Assembly: GCA_020026415.1 (NCBI GenBank) | Contig: JAHHQL010000007.1 | Span: 30,334-94,333 of the forward strand | DNA length: 64,000 nucleotides | Origin: Alistipes sp. | GTDB taxonomy: Bacteria; Bacteroidota; Bacteroidia; Bacteroidales; Rikenellaceae | Direction of reading: 5' to 3' | In this document: piece by piece, positions 17,771 through 26,760 of the stretch | Position numbering within the stretch: position 1 is the first letter of the stretch | Layout: every line of letters begins with the position of its first letter | The notes under the pieces: model-generated | What the model saw: only the letters and a program-made list of their open reading frames with translations | Database searches by the model: none | What the model was told of the DNA's origin: nothing | Made by a program: the position numbers and the translations under genes

Positions 17771-18649
17771 TTAACCGAGCGTGTGGCTCGCAATAAGTTC
17801 GACCATCAGTTCGTTAATGTCCTTGTCGTCGGGTGAAAGGCGTTTGGCCTCCTTGGCCTGAAAAACGACATTCTCGACCTTCTTGACCTTCGTCGGCGAA
17901 CCCGCAAAACCCAACTGCATGGGATCGGGATCGACATCCTGTGCCGAGAACTCGACGATTTGCAGGGCGGGACTTGCCACAGCACGCAGGGCGGCTCTCG
18001 ATTCGGGATCGGCGGCAATTTCCGACTTGCAGAGGGCATATTTGTATTTCATGACGCGACGTGCATTACGCGGACGGCATTCCTCGGCCGAAGCGTTCAC
18101 CGTGATGACCACGGGGATCGGTGTCTCGACCGTCTCGACTCCGTGTTCCAGACGGCGTTTGATCAGAAGCGAATTTTCTCTGACCTCGACGATCTGCTCG
18201 GCATAAGTCACCTGAGGCAGACCGAGTTTCTCGGCGACCTGAGGCCCCACCTGCGCCGTATCGCCGTCAATCGCCTGACGACCTGCAAAAATCACATCGG
18301 GATTTATCTTTTTCAACGCGCACGACAAAGCGTAGGATGTCGCCAGCGTGTCGGATCCGGCAAATTCACGACCCGAAAGCAGATAACCGCCGTCGGCACC
18401 GCGGAACATCGAATCACGGACGATATCGGCGGCACGTTGCGGACCCATGGTGAGCACCTGCACCGTAGCACCCTCAACGCGATCCTTGAGCGACAAAGCG
18501 GCTTCCAACGCATTAAGGTCCTCCGGATTGAAGATGGCCGGAAGTGCGGCACGATTGACCGTACCTTCGGCGGTCATCGCATCCTTACCCACATTGCGGG
18601 TGTCGGGCACTTGTTTGGCCAAAACGACAATTTTAAGGTTTTGTTTCAT
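17771..18649 (-). CDS. etfB: Electron transfer flavoprotein subunit beta
   Basis: A 292-residue protein beginning KIVVLAKQVPDT, the EtfB N-terminal signature. It has FNPEDLNALEAALSLKD, TMGPQRAADIVRDSMFRGAD and the loop GRQAIDGDTAQVGPQVAEKL, which binds AMP or, in bifurcating types, a second FAD. It is the first gene of the etfB-etfA-dehydrogenase operon. It is somewhat longer than the usual 250-260 residues because of a C-terminal helix region that embraces EtfA. Whether this Etf is electron-bifurcating cannot be settled from these motifs alone. Confidence 0.92.
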   Translation of the reverse strand: MKQNLKIVVLAKQVPDTRNVGKDAMTAEGTVNRAALPAIFNPEDLNALEAALSLKDRVEGATVQVLTMGPQRAADIVRDSMFRGADGGYLLSGREFAGSDTLATSYALSCALKKINPDVIFAGRQAIDGDTAQVGPQVAEKLGLPQVTYAEQIVEVRENSLLIKRRLEHGVETVETPIPVVITVNASAEECRPRNARRVMKYKYALCKSEIAADPESRAALRAVASPALQIVEFSAQDVDPDPMQLGFAGSPTKVKKVENVVFQAKEAKRLSPDDKDINELMVELIASHTLG

Positions 18650-18686
18650 ACGTTAAATTTCGGTTAGTATAAATTTAGGGTTTCAA

Positions 18687-18716
18687 GCCGTCCGCCCTTT
18701 CAAAAAGGCAGACGGC
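18687..18716 (-). terminator. Hairpin downstream of purA
   Basis: GCCGTCTGCC pairs with GGGCGGACGGC on the minus strand 45 bases past the purA stop. No T tract follows, so this is a weak or rho-assisted terminator candidate. Confidence 0.4.
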
Positions 18717-18760
18717 AGAGATTTTCTTCGTATTTCAGATCCGATGTCGGGAGTATCGTC

Positions 18761-20026
18761 TTAACGAACGATGGTCTCGGCGCGGTCGGGACCGATCGAG
18801 ATGATCTTCACGGGCACCCCCGTCTCATGCTCGATGAACTCGACATATTTCTTGAAGGCGGCGGGGAAATCCTCGTACTTGCGGCACTTGCTCAGATCAC
18901 ACTTCCAACCCTCGAACTCCGTATAAACGGGTTTGATGTCGATATCGACATCGAAGGGGAACTGATTCGTGCGCTCGCCGTCGATCTCATACCCGGTAGC
19001 CACCTTGATGGTATCGAAGTCGTTCAACACATCCGACTTCATCATGATGAGTTGCGTTACGCCGTTGATCATGATTGAATATTTCAGAGCGACCATATCC
19101 AGCCATCCGCAACGACGCTTACGACCCGTCACGGCTCCGAACTCATGGCCGATACGCCCCAGCGTGTCGCCCGTCTCATCGAACAACTCCGTGGGGAAGG
19201 GGCCACTGCCCACGCGCGTGCAATATGCCTTGAAGATACCGTAAACCTCACCGATGCGGTTCGGAGCGATACCCAGACCCGTGCAGACGCCGGCACATAC
19301 GGTGTTCGACGAGGTTACGAAGGGATACGAACCGAAATCGACATCGAGCAACGTACCCTGTGCGCCTTCGGCCAATACGGGGTGTCCCTCCTTGAGGTAG
19401 TTGTTGATGAAGTATTCGCTATCGACGATGGTGAATTTCTTGAGGTACTCGACGGCCGAAAACCACTCCTGCTCCAGTTCGGTAATGTCGTACTGATAGT
19501 TCAGACTGCGGAGGATCTCCTCGTGGCGTGCCTTATGCGCCTTGTAGATCTCCATGAAGTTGGGTTTCAACAAATCGCCCACACGCATGCCGTTACGGCT
19601 GATTTTGTCGGTGTAGGTCGGGCCGATGCCCTTACCCGTCGTACCGATCTTGGCACTGCCCTTGGCTGCCTCATAGGCGGCATCGAGGATGCGGTGCGTC
19701 GGAAGGATCAGATGGGCTTTCTTGGAAATGTAAAGTTGTTTGGTCAAATCGTGTCCGCTTTTGGCCAGAGCCTCCGCCTCACCGCGGAACAATACGGCAT
19801 CCAGAACGACACCGTTACCGATGATATTGGGTTTGCCGCCTTGGAAGATGCCCGAAGGAATCGAACGCAGGACATATTTCTCACCACAAAATTCGAGTGT
19901 GTGACCGGCATTGGGGCCGCCTTGGAATCGTGCCACGGCTTCATAGTTGGGAGTCAGTACATCTACGACCTTTCCTTTACCCTCGTCACCCCATTGCAGG
20001 CCGAGGATCACATCTACTTTTCTCAT
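18761..20026 (-). CDS. purA: Adenylosuccinate synthetase
   Basis: A 421-residue enzyme with the GTP-binding N-terminus VILGLQWGDEGKGKVVDVL (catalytic Asp and the glycine-rich loop), then FQGGPNAGHT, GIGPTYTDKISRNG, EGAQGTLLDVDFGSYPFVTSS and GRKRRCGW. The length is typical. It joins IMP and aspartate using GTP to give adenylosuccinate, the first committed step to AMP. It is encoded alone on the minus strand with a well-formed promoter (TTGG, 20 bases, TATCTTTG). A second TATCTTTG lies 19 bases further upstream. Confidence 0.97.
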   Translation of the reverse strand: MRKVDVILGLQWGDEGKGKVVDVLTPNYEAVARFQGGPNAGHTLEFCGEKYVLRSIPSGIFQGGKPNIIGNGVVLDAVLFRGEAEALAKSGHDLTKQLYISKKAHLILPTHRILDAAYEAAKGSAKIGTTGKGIGPTYTDKISRNGMRVGDLLKPNFMEIYKAHKARHEEILRSLNYQYDITELEQEWFSAVEYLKKFTIVDSEYFINNYLKEGHPVLAEGAQGTLLDVDFGSYPFVTSSNTVCAGVCTGLGIAPNRIGEVYGIFKAYCTRVGSGPFPTELFDETGDTLGRIGHEFGAVTGRKRRCGWLDMVALKYSIMINGVTQLIMMKSDVLNDFDTIKVATGYEIDGERTNQFPFDVDIDIKPVYTEFEGWKCDLSKCRKYEDFPAAFKKYVEFIEHETGVPVKIISIGPDRAETIVR

Positions 20027-20073
20027 TTTATATCAAGTTTCGTTTTATAACCTGTAAAAACATATTTTGCCTT

Positions 20074-20105
20074 CAAAGATACTAATTTTTCTCAAAGATA
20101 GCCAA
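20074..20105 (-). promoter_or_regulatory. Promoter of purA
   Basis: Minus-strand TTGG (20105-20102), 20 bases, TATCTTTG (20081-20074), about 50 bases before the ATG. A second TATCTTTG at 20100-20093 lacks a -33 partner at a good distance. Confidence 0.65.
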
Positions 20106-20189
20106 CTCGGAAGCAATACTTTTTCAACATTTTAACATTTTCGGCGTATTTTTGCCATCGGAGTTTTTACCCCGAAAGCAAATCACAAG

Positions 20190-20220
20190 AAACCCCGGCT
20201 TATGGATTAAGCCGGGGTTC
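20190..20220 (-). terminator. Terminator after the leucine-rich-repeat lipoprotein gene
   Basis: A stem of AACCCCGGCTT with AAGCCGGGGTT around a 9-base loop, then TTCTTG on the minus strand, 8 bases past the stop codon. Confidence 0.75.
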
Positions 20221-20227
20221 AGTTCGG

Positions 20228-20848
20228 TCAGAGGGTCACAATTTCGGTTTGAGGATCGAGGTAATGCAGGATGTTTTGCTCGCGCGAAATGTAGAGGGTC
20301 GTCAGGTCGGGATTTTCCCTAAAACGCACCTCCATCCGATGGAAGCAGCCACTTACATCGACCGTACGCAAACGGTTGTGCTCGGCATCGAGGTATTTGA
20401 GCGACACGTTGCGCTCGAACTCCAAACGATCCAACACGTTTTTCGAACAGTTCAGTTCGTTCAATCCGTGCAGACCGTCGATCTGCAACACCCCGATGCG
20501 GTTATCGCTGCAATCGACGCTGCGCAAACAGGCACACTTTCTCAAATCCAAGTCCGTGAGGCGATTACCGCGGCAGTTGAGCGTGACAAGATTTTCAAAT
20601 TCACGAATATCCCACAACGACTCGATCTCGGAGTCGGGACAGTCCAAATAAAGCACGCGACAAGCCTCGTAACGGGACAGACGTCCGTCACGGTTCGTGT
20701 CGTATTTCGCGAGACACACCTCTTTGAAATGTGCATCCGTAAATTGCACGTAAAGCGTGCGATCCCGTTCATCCTGATCACTCTCCGCCATTCCGCACCC
20801 CGCAAAAAGGAGCGGAACGACCACCATCCAACGGGGTATAATTTTCAT
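20228..20848 (-). CDS. Lipoprotein with EF-hand-like loop and short leucine-rich repeats
   Basis: A 206-residue protein with a lipobox (LLFAGCGMA). Around residues 48-62 a calcium-loop-like sequence DTNRDGRLSRYEA appears. It is followed by about five degenerate leucine-rich repeats of roughly 21 residues (for example LVTLNCRGNRLTDLDL and LNELNCSKNVLDRLEF). This combination is common in small Bacteroidota surface lipoproteins, where the repeats probably mediate protein binding. It shares its orientation with the acidic protein gene upstream, 35 bases away, and may be cotranscribed. No partner can be named. Confidence 0.75.
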   Translation of the reverse strand: MKIIPRWMVVVPLLFAGCGMAESDQDERDRTLYVQFTDAHFKEVCLAKYDTNRDGRLSRYEACRVLYLDCPDSEIESLWDIREFENLVTLNCRGNRLTDLDLRKCACLRSVDCSDNRIGVLQIDGLHGLNELNCSKNVLDRLEFERNVSLKYLDAEHNRLRTVDVSGCFHRMEVRFRENPDLTTLYISREQNILHYLDPQTEIVTL

Positions 20849-20883
20849 GGCATCACCCGAATCCCGAAACAGATTCTCAAAGA

Positions 20884-21216
20884 TTACACATCAATATCGT
20901 CATCCTCCTCTTCCTCTTCGGAGCGACCGTCATCCTGAATTTCGTCGGCTCCTTTGATTTCGTCATCATCGTAATAGTCCTTATCGTCGTCCTCCTGTGC
21001 CTTGTCGTCAATCTTCACATCGACTTTCACCATATAAGCCACCTCGTCGGTATCGAACGGCACGGCATAAAAGAAATCGCCGTTGGGTTTGTTGATACGG
21101 ATCATGGCATCGGTGAATCCCAGCGGATATTGTTCTTTTACGGCATCCTGCAACTCTTGGGGCAAGTTATGAAGACTTGTTACGATATGCTTCTTAATAG
21201 TGTTTTGTTTAATCAT
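20884..21216 (-). CDS. Small protein with a highly acidic C-terminal tail
   Basis: A 110-residue protein from ATG 21216 (MIKQNTIKKHIVTSLHNL). The first 75 residues form a compact mixed domain (QDAVKEQYPLGFTDAMIRI, PFDTDEVAYMVKVDV). The last 35 are almost only Asp, Glu, Tyr and Lys. No signal peptide is present, so it is cytoplasmic. I recognise it only as a conserved Bacteroidales hypothetical. It is divergent from ligA. The acidic tail could mimic nucleic acid or bind basic proteins; this is speculation. A longer start at 21252 is possible but adds an unlikely N-terminus. Confidence 0.65.
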   Translation of the reverse strand: MIKQNTIKKHIVTSLHNLPQELQDAVKEQYPLGFTDAMIRINKPNGDFFYAVPFDTDEVAYMVKVDVKIDDKAQEDDDKDYYDDDEIKGADEIQDDGRSEEEEEDDDIDV

Positions 21217-21330
21217 GATAACTGTTTGGAAATTTTCTGCAAGTATAAGCAAAATTTAGATATTGCCCCGCATAACTACTTTTTTTTTGCATTTTTTTTG
21301 ATTTTATCGTCCTTTCCCATCAAGATTCAC

Positions 21331-21338
21331 TATCTTTA
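21331..21338 (+). promoter_or_regulatory. Promoter -7 box of ligA
   Basis: TATCTTTA, one base off the TAnnTTTG consensus, 20 bases before the ligA ATG. Confidence 0.5.
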
Positions 21339-21358
21339 CGCGAGGATATACTATATAT

Positions 21359-23464
21359 ATGATTAAAGACGAAATTGACGCTCTGAGAAAAGAGCTCGAA
21401 TACCATAACTACAAGTACTACGTCGAAAATTCGCCCGAAATTTCCGACTTCGATTTCGATGCGCTGATGCGCCGATTGCAAGATTTAGAGGCTGCCCACC
21501 CCGAATTTTACGATCCCAATTCACCTTCGGTGCGTGTGGGCAGCGATCTCTCGAACGAATTTAAAACCGTCGAGCACCGTTTCCCGATGCGGTCACTGGG
21601 CAATACCTATTCGTTGGAGGAACTCCACGAATTTATCGAACGCATCGAACGTGAAGTAGGCGAAGCAACGCTTGTCTGCGAACTCAAATTCGACGGCACG
21701 GCCATTTCGCTGACCTATGAACACGGATGCCTGCTGCGTGCGGTGACTCGCGGTGACGGTACCCACGGTGATGATGTGACAGCCAACGTGCGCACGATTC
21801 GCACCGTACCCCTGCAACTTCAGGGTGACGACTGGCCCGACTATTTCGAAATTCGGGGCGAGATCCTGATGCCCTACGCTTCGTTCGACCGTCTGAATGC
21901 CGAACGCGAGGCTGCCGGCGATCCGCTCTTTGCCAACCCGCGTAATGCCGCCGCAGGAACACTCAAGCAGCAGTCTTCGGCCGTTGTGGCCAAACGAGGT
22001 CTGGACTGCACGCTCTATCAACTTGCGGGCGAGAATCTTCCGTTCGAGACCCATCGCGAAAGTCTTCAGAAGGCACGCGAATGGGGCTTCAAGATTTCGG
22101 ACCATACGGCCGTCTGCCACAACAACGCCGAGATCGACGCATTCATCAACCATTGGGACGAGGCTCGCCACGCACTGCCCTTCCCGACCGACGGTGTCGT
22201 CATCAAGGTCGATGATTTCGCCCTGCGCCGCCGTCTCGGCTTTACCGCCAAAGCCCCGAAATGGGCGGTAGCCTATAAATTCAAGGCCGAGCAGGCACTC
22301 ACCCGCATCAACAGCATCGACTATCAGGTCGGTCGCACGGGAGCCGTCACTCCCGTTGCGAACCTCGATCCCGTACTTTTGGCGGGTACGACCGTCAGAC
22401 GCGCCACGCTCCACAACGCCGAGCAGATGGCACTCTTGGACATCCGCCTGCACGACATGGTCTATGTCGAGAAGGGCGGCGAGATCATTCCCAAGATCAC
22501 CGAGGTGGAACTCTCCGAACGCCCCGCAGACAGTAAGCCGTTGGAATACATCACGCGCTGTCCCGAATGCGGTACGCCGCTCGTACGCTACGAGGGCGAG
22601 GCGAAGCACTACTGCCCCAATCAGAGCGGATGCCGTCCGCAAATCCTCGGACGCATCATCCACTTCATCCGTCGCAAGGCACTCGACATCGACGGACTGG
22701 GCGAAGAAACCGTCGAACTGCTCTACGAAAACGGTCTGGTGAAGGACATCGCCGACCTGTACGACCTTCGACAGGAGCAACTCGCTCCGCTGCCGCGTCT
22801 GGGCGAGAAATCGGCGGAGAATATCATCCGTTCGATCGAAAAATCGAAAAAAGTTCCTTTCCGCCGCGTACTATTTGGCTTAGGCATACGTTTTGTGGGA
22901 GAGACCACGGCAAAATACTTGTCCGATCACTTCCGTTCGCTCGATACGCTGATGAAGGCTTCGCGCGAGGAGTTGTGTCAGGCGGATGAAGTGGGCGAAA
23001 AGATTGCCGATGCGATCCTCGAATACTTCGCCGACGAGAACAACCTGCGCATCATCGCCCACCTGCGTGAGGCAGGCCTGCAATTCGAGGCCGAGGAGCG
23101 CAAGCAGAGTTCATCGGCATTCGAAGGGTTGAATTTCGTGATTTCGGGTAAGTTCGCCAACCACTCGCGCGACGAATTGAAAGCACTGATCGAAGCCCAC
23201 GGAGGCAAGAACCTCGCCGCGGTTTCGGGAAATGTCGATTATCTGGTGGCAGGCGACAACATGGGACCCGCCAAATTGAAGAAAGCCGAAAAACTCAACA
23301 TACGGATCATCTCCGAGGACGAGTTTACGCGGATGTTGGAGGAGGGCATAAGCAAAGCACCCGCAACGCACTCCGAAAAGGTCGCTCCCGAAGAAGTACA
23401 ACTCCGGGAAAACGTCCCTGCAACACGCGCCGGAGAAAACTCTCCGCAAACCAGTTTATTTTAG
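21359..23464 (+). CDS. ligA: NAD-dependent DNA ligase
   Basis: A 701-residue enzyme with all LigA domains: the Ia domain (YHNYKYYVENSPEISDFDFD), adenylation domain with the active-site Lys in CELKFDGTAI (residues about 113-122), OB fold, four-Cys zinc finger (CPECGTPL ... HYCPNQSGC), helix-hairpin-helix region, and a C-terminal BRCT domain (FEGLNFVISGKFANHSRDEL). About 35 extra residues rich in Pro, Glu and Asn follow the BRCT domain. It seals nicks using NAD+ during replication and repair. It is the first gene of a plus-strand run leading into dapA 32 bases later. Confidence 0.97.
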   Translation: MIKDEIDALRKELEYHNYKYYVENSPEISDFDFDALMRRLQDLEAAHPEFYDPNSPSVRVGSDLSNEFKTVEHRFPMRSLGNTYSLEELHEFIERIEREVGEATLVCELKFDGTAISLTYEHGCLLRAVTRGDGTHGDDVTANVRTIRTVPLQLQGDDWPDYFEIRGEILMPYASFDRLNAEREAAGDPLFANPRNAAAGTLKQQSSAVVAKRGLDCTLYQLAGENLPFETHRESLQKAREWGFKISDHTAVCHNNAEIDAFINHWDEARHALPFPTDGVVIKVDDFALRRRLGFTAKAPKWAVAYKFKAEQALTRINSIDYQVGRTGAVTPVANLDPVLLAGTTVRRATLHNAEQMALLDIRLHDMVYVEKGGEIIPKITEVELSERPADSKPLEYITRCPECGTPLVRYEGEAKHYCPNQSGCRPQILGRIIHFIRRKALDIDGLGEETVELLYENGLVKDIADLYDLRQEQLAPLPRLGEKSAENIIRSIEKSKKVPFRRVLFGLGIRFVGETTAKYLSDHFRSLDTLMKASREELCQADEVGEKIADAILEYFADENNLRIIAHLREAGLQFEAEERKQSSSAFEGLNFVISGKFANHSRDELKALIEAHGGKNLAAVSGNVDYLVAGDNMGPAKLKKAEKLNIRIISEDEFTRMLEEGISKAPATHSEKVAPEEVQLRENVPATRAGENSPQTSLF

Positions 23465-23496
23465 ACACATTTCACCACAACATAAAACATACGACT

Positions 23497-24387
23497 ATGA
23501 TACGACACAAACTTGCAGGCATAGGAGCCGCCATGATTACCCCGTTCACCAAGGAGAACCGCATTGATTTTGATGCACTCGCCCGCATGATCGACTATGT
23601 CATTGACGGCGGTGTAGATTATATCGTGGCGTTGGGCACTACGGCCGAAACGCCGACCCTTTACATCCCCGAACGTGCCATGATCGCACAGTTCATCTCG
23701 GAGCATATCCACCACCGCGTACCCCTCGTAATGGGTGTGGGGGGCAACTCCACATCGGAGGTACTCGATCAACTGCATACATTCGACCTGCGCGGTGCGG
23801 ATGCCATCCTGAGCGTCACACCCTACTACAACAAGCCCTCGCAGGAAGGTCTTTACCAGCATTTCCGTACCGTATCGGAGAACTCTCCGCTGCCGGTCAT
23901 CCTCTACAACATTCCCGGCCGTGCCGGTGTGAACATGACCGCCGAGACCACACTTCGTTGCGCCCGCGATCTGAAAAACGTGATCGGCATCAAGGAGGCA
24001 TCGGGCAAGATCGACCAGATCCAGCAGATCATCGACCGACGCCCCGAAGGATTCCTCGTGCTGTCGGGTGACGACGAACTGACGCTCGACATCATGCGCC
24101 GCGGCGGCGACGGAGCCATCTCGGTGGCCGCCAACTCGTTTCCCAAGATGTTGATGCGTAGCATGAATCTCGCCAAGGAGGGACACTTCGACGAAGCCGA
24201 CCGCGAATTTGAGGTCTTGAAGGAGCCCGTTCACGCCCTCTTCGAAGAGGGCAACCCCACGGGGGTCAAATGCGCACTTTCCGTGATGGGACTTATCGAC
24301 GACCGCATGCGCCTGCCTTTGGTTGCGGGATCGGAACACTTGCGCGAGAAATTCACGGAAATGATCAACACCCATAAACTGCAATAA
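23497..24387 (+). CDS. dapA: 4-hydroxy-tetrahydrodipicolinate synthase
   Basis: A 296-residue (beta/alpha)8 enzyme. Visible motifs are GIGAAMITPFT-like (here AGIGAAMITPFTKENRID), LGTTAETPTL, the substrate-binding VTPYYNKPSQEGLYQHF with its Tyr, and the Schiff-base Lys in IGIKEASGKI near residue 167. It condenses pyruvate with aspartate semialdehyde, the first step toward diaminopimelate and lysine, and so feeds peptidoglycan synthesis. The usual GTTGES motif reads GTTAET here, a minor variation also seen in other Bacteroidota. It probably shares a transcript with ligA and the following DUF4919 gene. Confidence 0.95.
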   Translation: MIRHKLAGIGAAMITPFTKENRIDFDALARMIDYVIDGGVDYIVALGTTAETPTLYIPERAMIAQFISEHIHHRVPLVMGVGGNSTSEVLDQLHTFDLRGADAILSVTPYYNKPSQEGLYQHFRTVSENSPLPVILYNIPGRAGVNMTAETTLRCARDLKNVIGIKEASGKIDQIQQIIDRRPEGFLVLSGDDELTLDIMRRGGDGAISVAANSFPKMLMRSMNLAKEGHFDEADREFEVLKEPVHALFEEGNPTGVKCALSVMGLIDDRMRLPLVAGSEHLREKFTEMINTHKLQ

Positions 24388-24407
24388 AACGCCGACAACA
24401 CAAATAC

Positions 24408-25148
24408 ATGAGAAAATTTATCACGGCATGTTTGCTCTTCCTCTCGGTCTCGGTTTTTGCCAAGATTCCCGATAACGAAGACATCCTGCAAAGGACGACC
24501 GACACCTCGTCGCCCTACTACTACACGTCGCTCATCATGCGCTACAACATGGGCGACACGACGCTCAACGACAAGGATTTCCACTATCTCTACTACGGCT
24601 ATGCCTTTCAAGAGAGTTACAAGCCGTTGGAGAGCAATCCCGACATCCCGCATCTGTATGATCTTGCGGGACGCATTGATGTGGACCATCCCGAACGGGT
24701 GCTGCTCGAAGATCTGATCTCGGCAGGACAGAAGGCTCTTCAGAAAGACCCCTTCTCGCCGAAAGTGCTCAATCTGATGGCCTATGCCTATGGCGTGCTG
24801 GGCGACAAGAAACAGGAGAACGCCTATTTCCACCGCATGAACGGCATCATCCGCGCGATCATCGCCTCAGGAGACGGACTTTCGGAATCCTCCCCCCGCC
24901 ATATTCTGATGTTCGAACATGCCCTCGATGTAATGGCCGCCGAGAATATGCCCTACGGCAAAAGCCGCATCATCAGCCGCACGGTGGAATTTGTGCCGTT
25001 TCTTTCACCCTATGTCGTGAACGGCAAGAAGCGCAAGGGTCTTTATTTCAATTTCGAGCGCATCTATTGGAATAAACCCGAAGGCTACACCTATCAGCGC
25101 GACCGTACGTGGCAGTTCAACAACCTGAAACCCAGAAAATACAAATAG
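24408..25148 (+). CDS. DUF4919 family exported protein
   Basis: A 246-residue protein with a signal peptide (MRKFITACLLFLSVSVFAK). The mature part matches the DUF4919 pattern: YYYTSLIMRYNMGDTTLND, then FHYLYYGYAFQESYKPLE, an alpha-helical tetratricopeptide-like middle (KVLNLMAYAYGVLGDKKQEN) and a C-terminal LYFNFERIYW. The function of the family is unknown. It sits 20 bases after dapA and 8 bases before the clostripain-type lipoprotein, so all may be cotranscribed, but no functional link is evident. Confidence 0.8.
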   Translation: MRKFITACLLFLSVSVFAKIPDNEDILQRTTDTSSPYYYTSLIMRYNMGDTTLNDKDFHYLYYGYAFQESYKPLESNPDIPHLYDLAGRIDVDHPERVLLEDLISAGQKALQKDPFSPKVLNLMAYAYGVLGDKKQENAYFHRMNGIIRAIIASGDGLSESSPRHILMFEHALDVMAAENMPYGKSRIISRTVEFVPFLSPYVVNGKKRKGLYFNFERIYWNKPEGYTYQRDRTWQFNNLKPRKYK

Positions 25149-25156
25149 CCTTGAAA

Positions 25157-26686
25157 ATGAACCGTTTTTTTAAATTTCTGCTCTGCGGACTCGTCGCTCT
25201 CGGAATGGTATCGTGCTCCGATGACAATCCACTCGACAAGCCTCAACCCGATCCCGAAATTTCGTTTGAGATCACACCCGACCTCAACGGGAAGATCATG
25301 CTCGGTGCTGCTGCCGAATCGAAATTCACCTTCACCGTCAAGACCGACGCCGCGTGGCGCATCGAATCCGACGGCAACCTTTTCTCGGTAAACCCCACTG
25401 CGCCCACGGCTCACGACACTGCGGTCGAAGTTACCGCTCTGGAGGAGAACCCGACCACAGAGACCCGTAAACTGGGATCGCTGAGCATCATCTGTCCCGA
25501 AGCCGAACGCACCGTCCGCCTTGAGGTCATCCAAGATGGCACACCCGAGGAGAAACCCCAGTCGCGTACCATCCTGCTCTATATGCCGGGTACGAACCTC
25601 TTGAGTTTCTACAAAACGAATATCGAATTGTGCCGCAAGGCCGTTGCCGCTAAGGCACTCGGCGAAAACAACCGTCTGGTGATCTGCTACCAGCCGTTCG
25701 GCCAGCAGTCGGCAAGCCTTTTCGGATTGCGCTACAACGCCCAGAAGAAGGAGTGCGAGGAAGTGCCGATGCTGACCTACGACCATTTCGAGGCTTCATC
25801 CGAAGAATCCGTACGCAAACTCTTCGAGGATGTGTACCACTTTGCACCCGCCTCGCAATACGGACTGATCATCGGTTCGCACGGCAAGGCATGGATTCCC
25901 GCGCAAACGCCCCTGATGCGCCCCTGCTTCGCCGTCGCAAATGCCCCCACGGAGGAGGAGTTCTGGTGTCCGAAAGAGGGTGCAAAACCGACCCGTGCCT
26001 TCGGTGATTCAAACCACAGCATGGACATCACCACGCTCGGCGACATCTTCTCGTCGATGAATTTCCGCTTTGATTTCCTAATTTTCGATGCCTGCTTCAT
26101 GTCGAACATCGAGACGCTCTACGATCTGCGCTCGGCCGCCGACTACATCGTGGCATCGCCCTGCGAGATTATGGCAGCCGGATTCCCCTACGACCGCATC
26201 CTGCCCCACCTGTTCGCCCCAATGCCTATCGAAGAGGCCTTGGGTAAAGTCTGCCACACCTATTGGGATTTCTACATGCACGACTGGGAGACGGATCCCG
26301 GCAACGAGCCTTCGGGATGTATCGCACTGACCCGCACCCGCGAACTGGATGCACTGGCCGCCTCCATGCGTCAGGTTACCTCGGCGAAGCAGGATTTCGA
26401 CCTCAGCAAACTCCAATACTACGAAGGACTTGACGAGCATGTCTTCTTCGATCTGGGTCACTTCGTGGAGTTGAGTTGCGATGACGAAACCGCCAAAGCA
26501 CGTTTCCGGGAACAACTCGACCGCACATTCCCCAAGGAGAGCCGCCTCCATACGGATATTTTCTACTCGGTCTATAACGGAAAGCGCAACCCGATCCACC
26601 ACTATACGGGTGTGACGACAAGCGAACCGAGCCTGCGTTACCGGGAACAGAACCAGAACACGGCTTGGTATCAGACGACCCACTAA
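25157..26686 (+). CDS. Clostripain-family (C11) cysteine peptidase lipoprotein with BACON-like domain
   Basis: A 509-residue lipoprotein starting at ATG 25157 (lipobox LGMVSCSDD). Residues about 35-135 form a beta-rich BACON-like domain (FTVKTDAAWRIESDGN). The rest is a clostripain C11 peptidase. Catalytic His lies in GLIIGSHGKAW and catalytic Cys in FDACFMSNIETLYDLR, followed by the helix ADYIVASPCEIMAAGFPY. Such enzymes cleave after Arg or Lys and are often self-processing. In gut Bacteroidota they are exported surface peptidases. An open frame upstream of 25157 overlaps the DUF4919 gene and is not needed. Gene context gives no substrate. Confidence 0.85.
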   Translation: MNRFFKFLLCGLVALGMVSCSDDNPLDKPQPDPEISFEITPDLNGKIMLGAAAESKFTFTVKTDAAWRIESDGNLFSVNPTAPTAHDTAVEVTALEENPTTETRKLGSLSIICPEAERTVRLEVIQDGTPEEKPQSRTILLYMPGTNLLSFYKTNIELCRKAVAAKALGENNRLVICYQPFGQQSASLFGLRYNAQKKECEEVPMLTYDHFEASSEESVRKLFEDVYHFAPASQYGLIIGSHGKAWIPAQTPLMRPCFAVANAPTEEEFWCPKEGAKPTRAFGDSNHSMDITTLGDIFSSMNFRFDFLIFDACFMSNIETLYDLRSAADYIVASPCEIMAAGFPYDRILPHLFAPMPIEEALGKVCHTYWDFYMHDWETDPGNEPSGCIALTRTRELDALAASMRQVTSAKQDFDLSKLQYYEGLDEHVFFDLGHFVELSCDDETAKARFREQLDRTFPKESRLHTDIFYSVYNGKRNPIHHYTGVTTSEPSLRYREQNQNTAWYQTTH

Positions 26687-26760
26687 ACTTCATAAATCAA
26701 ACACGATTTCATATCCGAAATCGCGGTTCTGCAAGGGATCGGATTTCGGATATTTTTAAG

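Noticed and set aside
20093..20100. Second TATCTTTG upstream of purA as a separate promoter
   Set aside because: No -33 partner at 18-20 bases; the nearer box has one.
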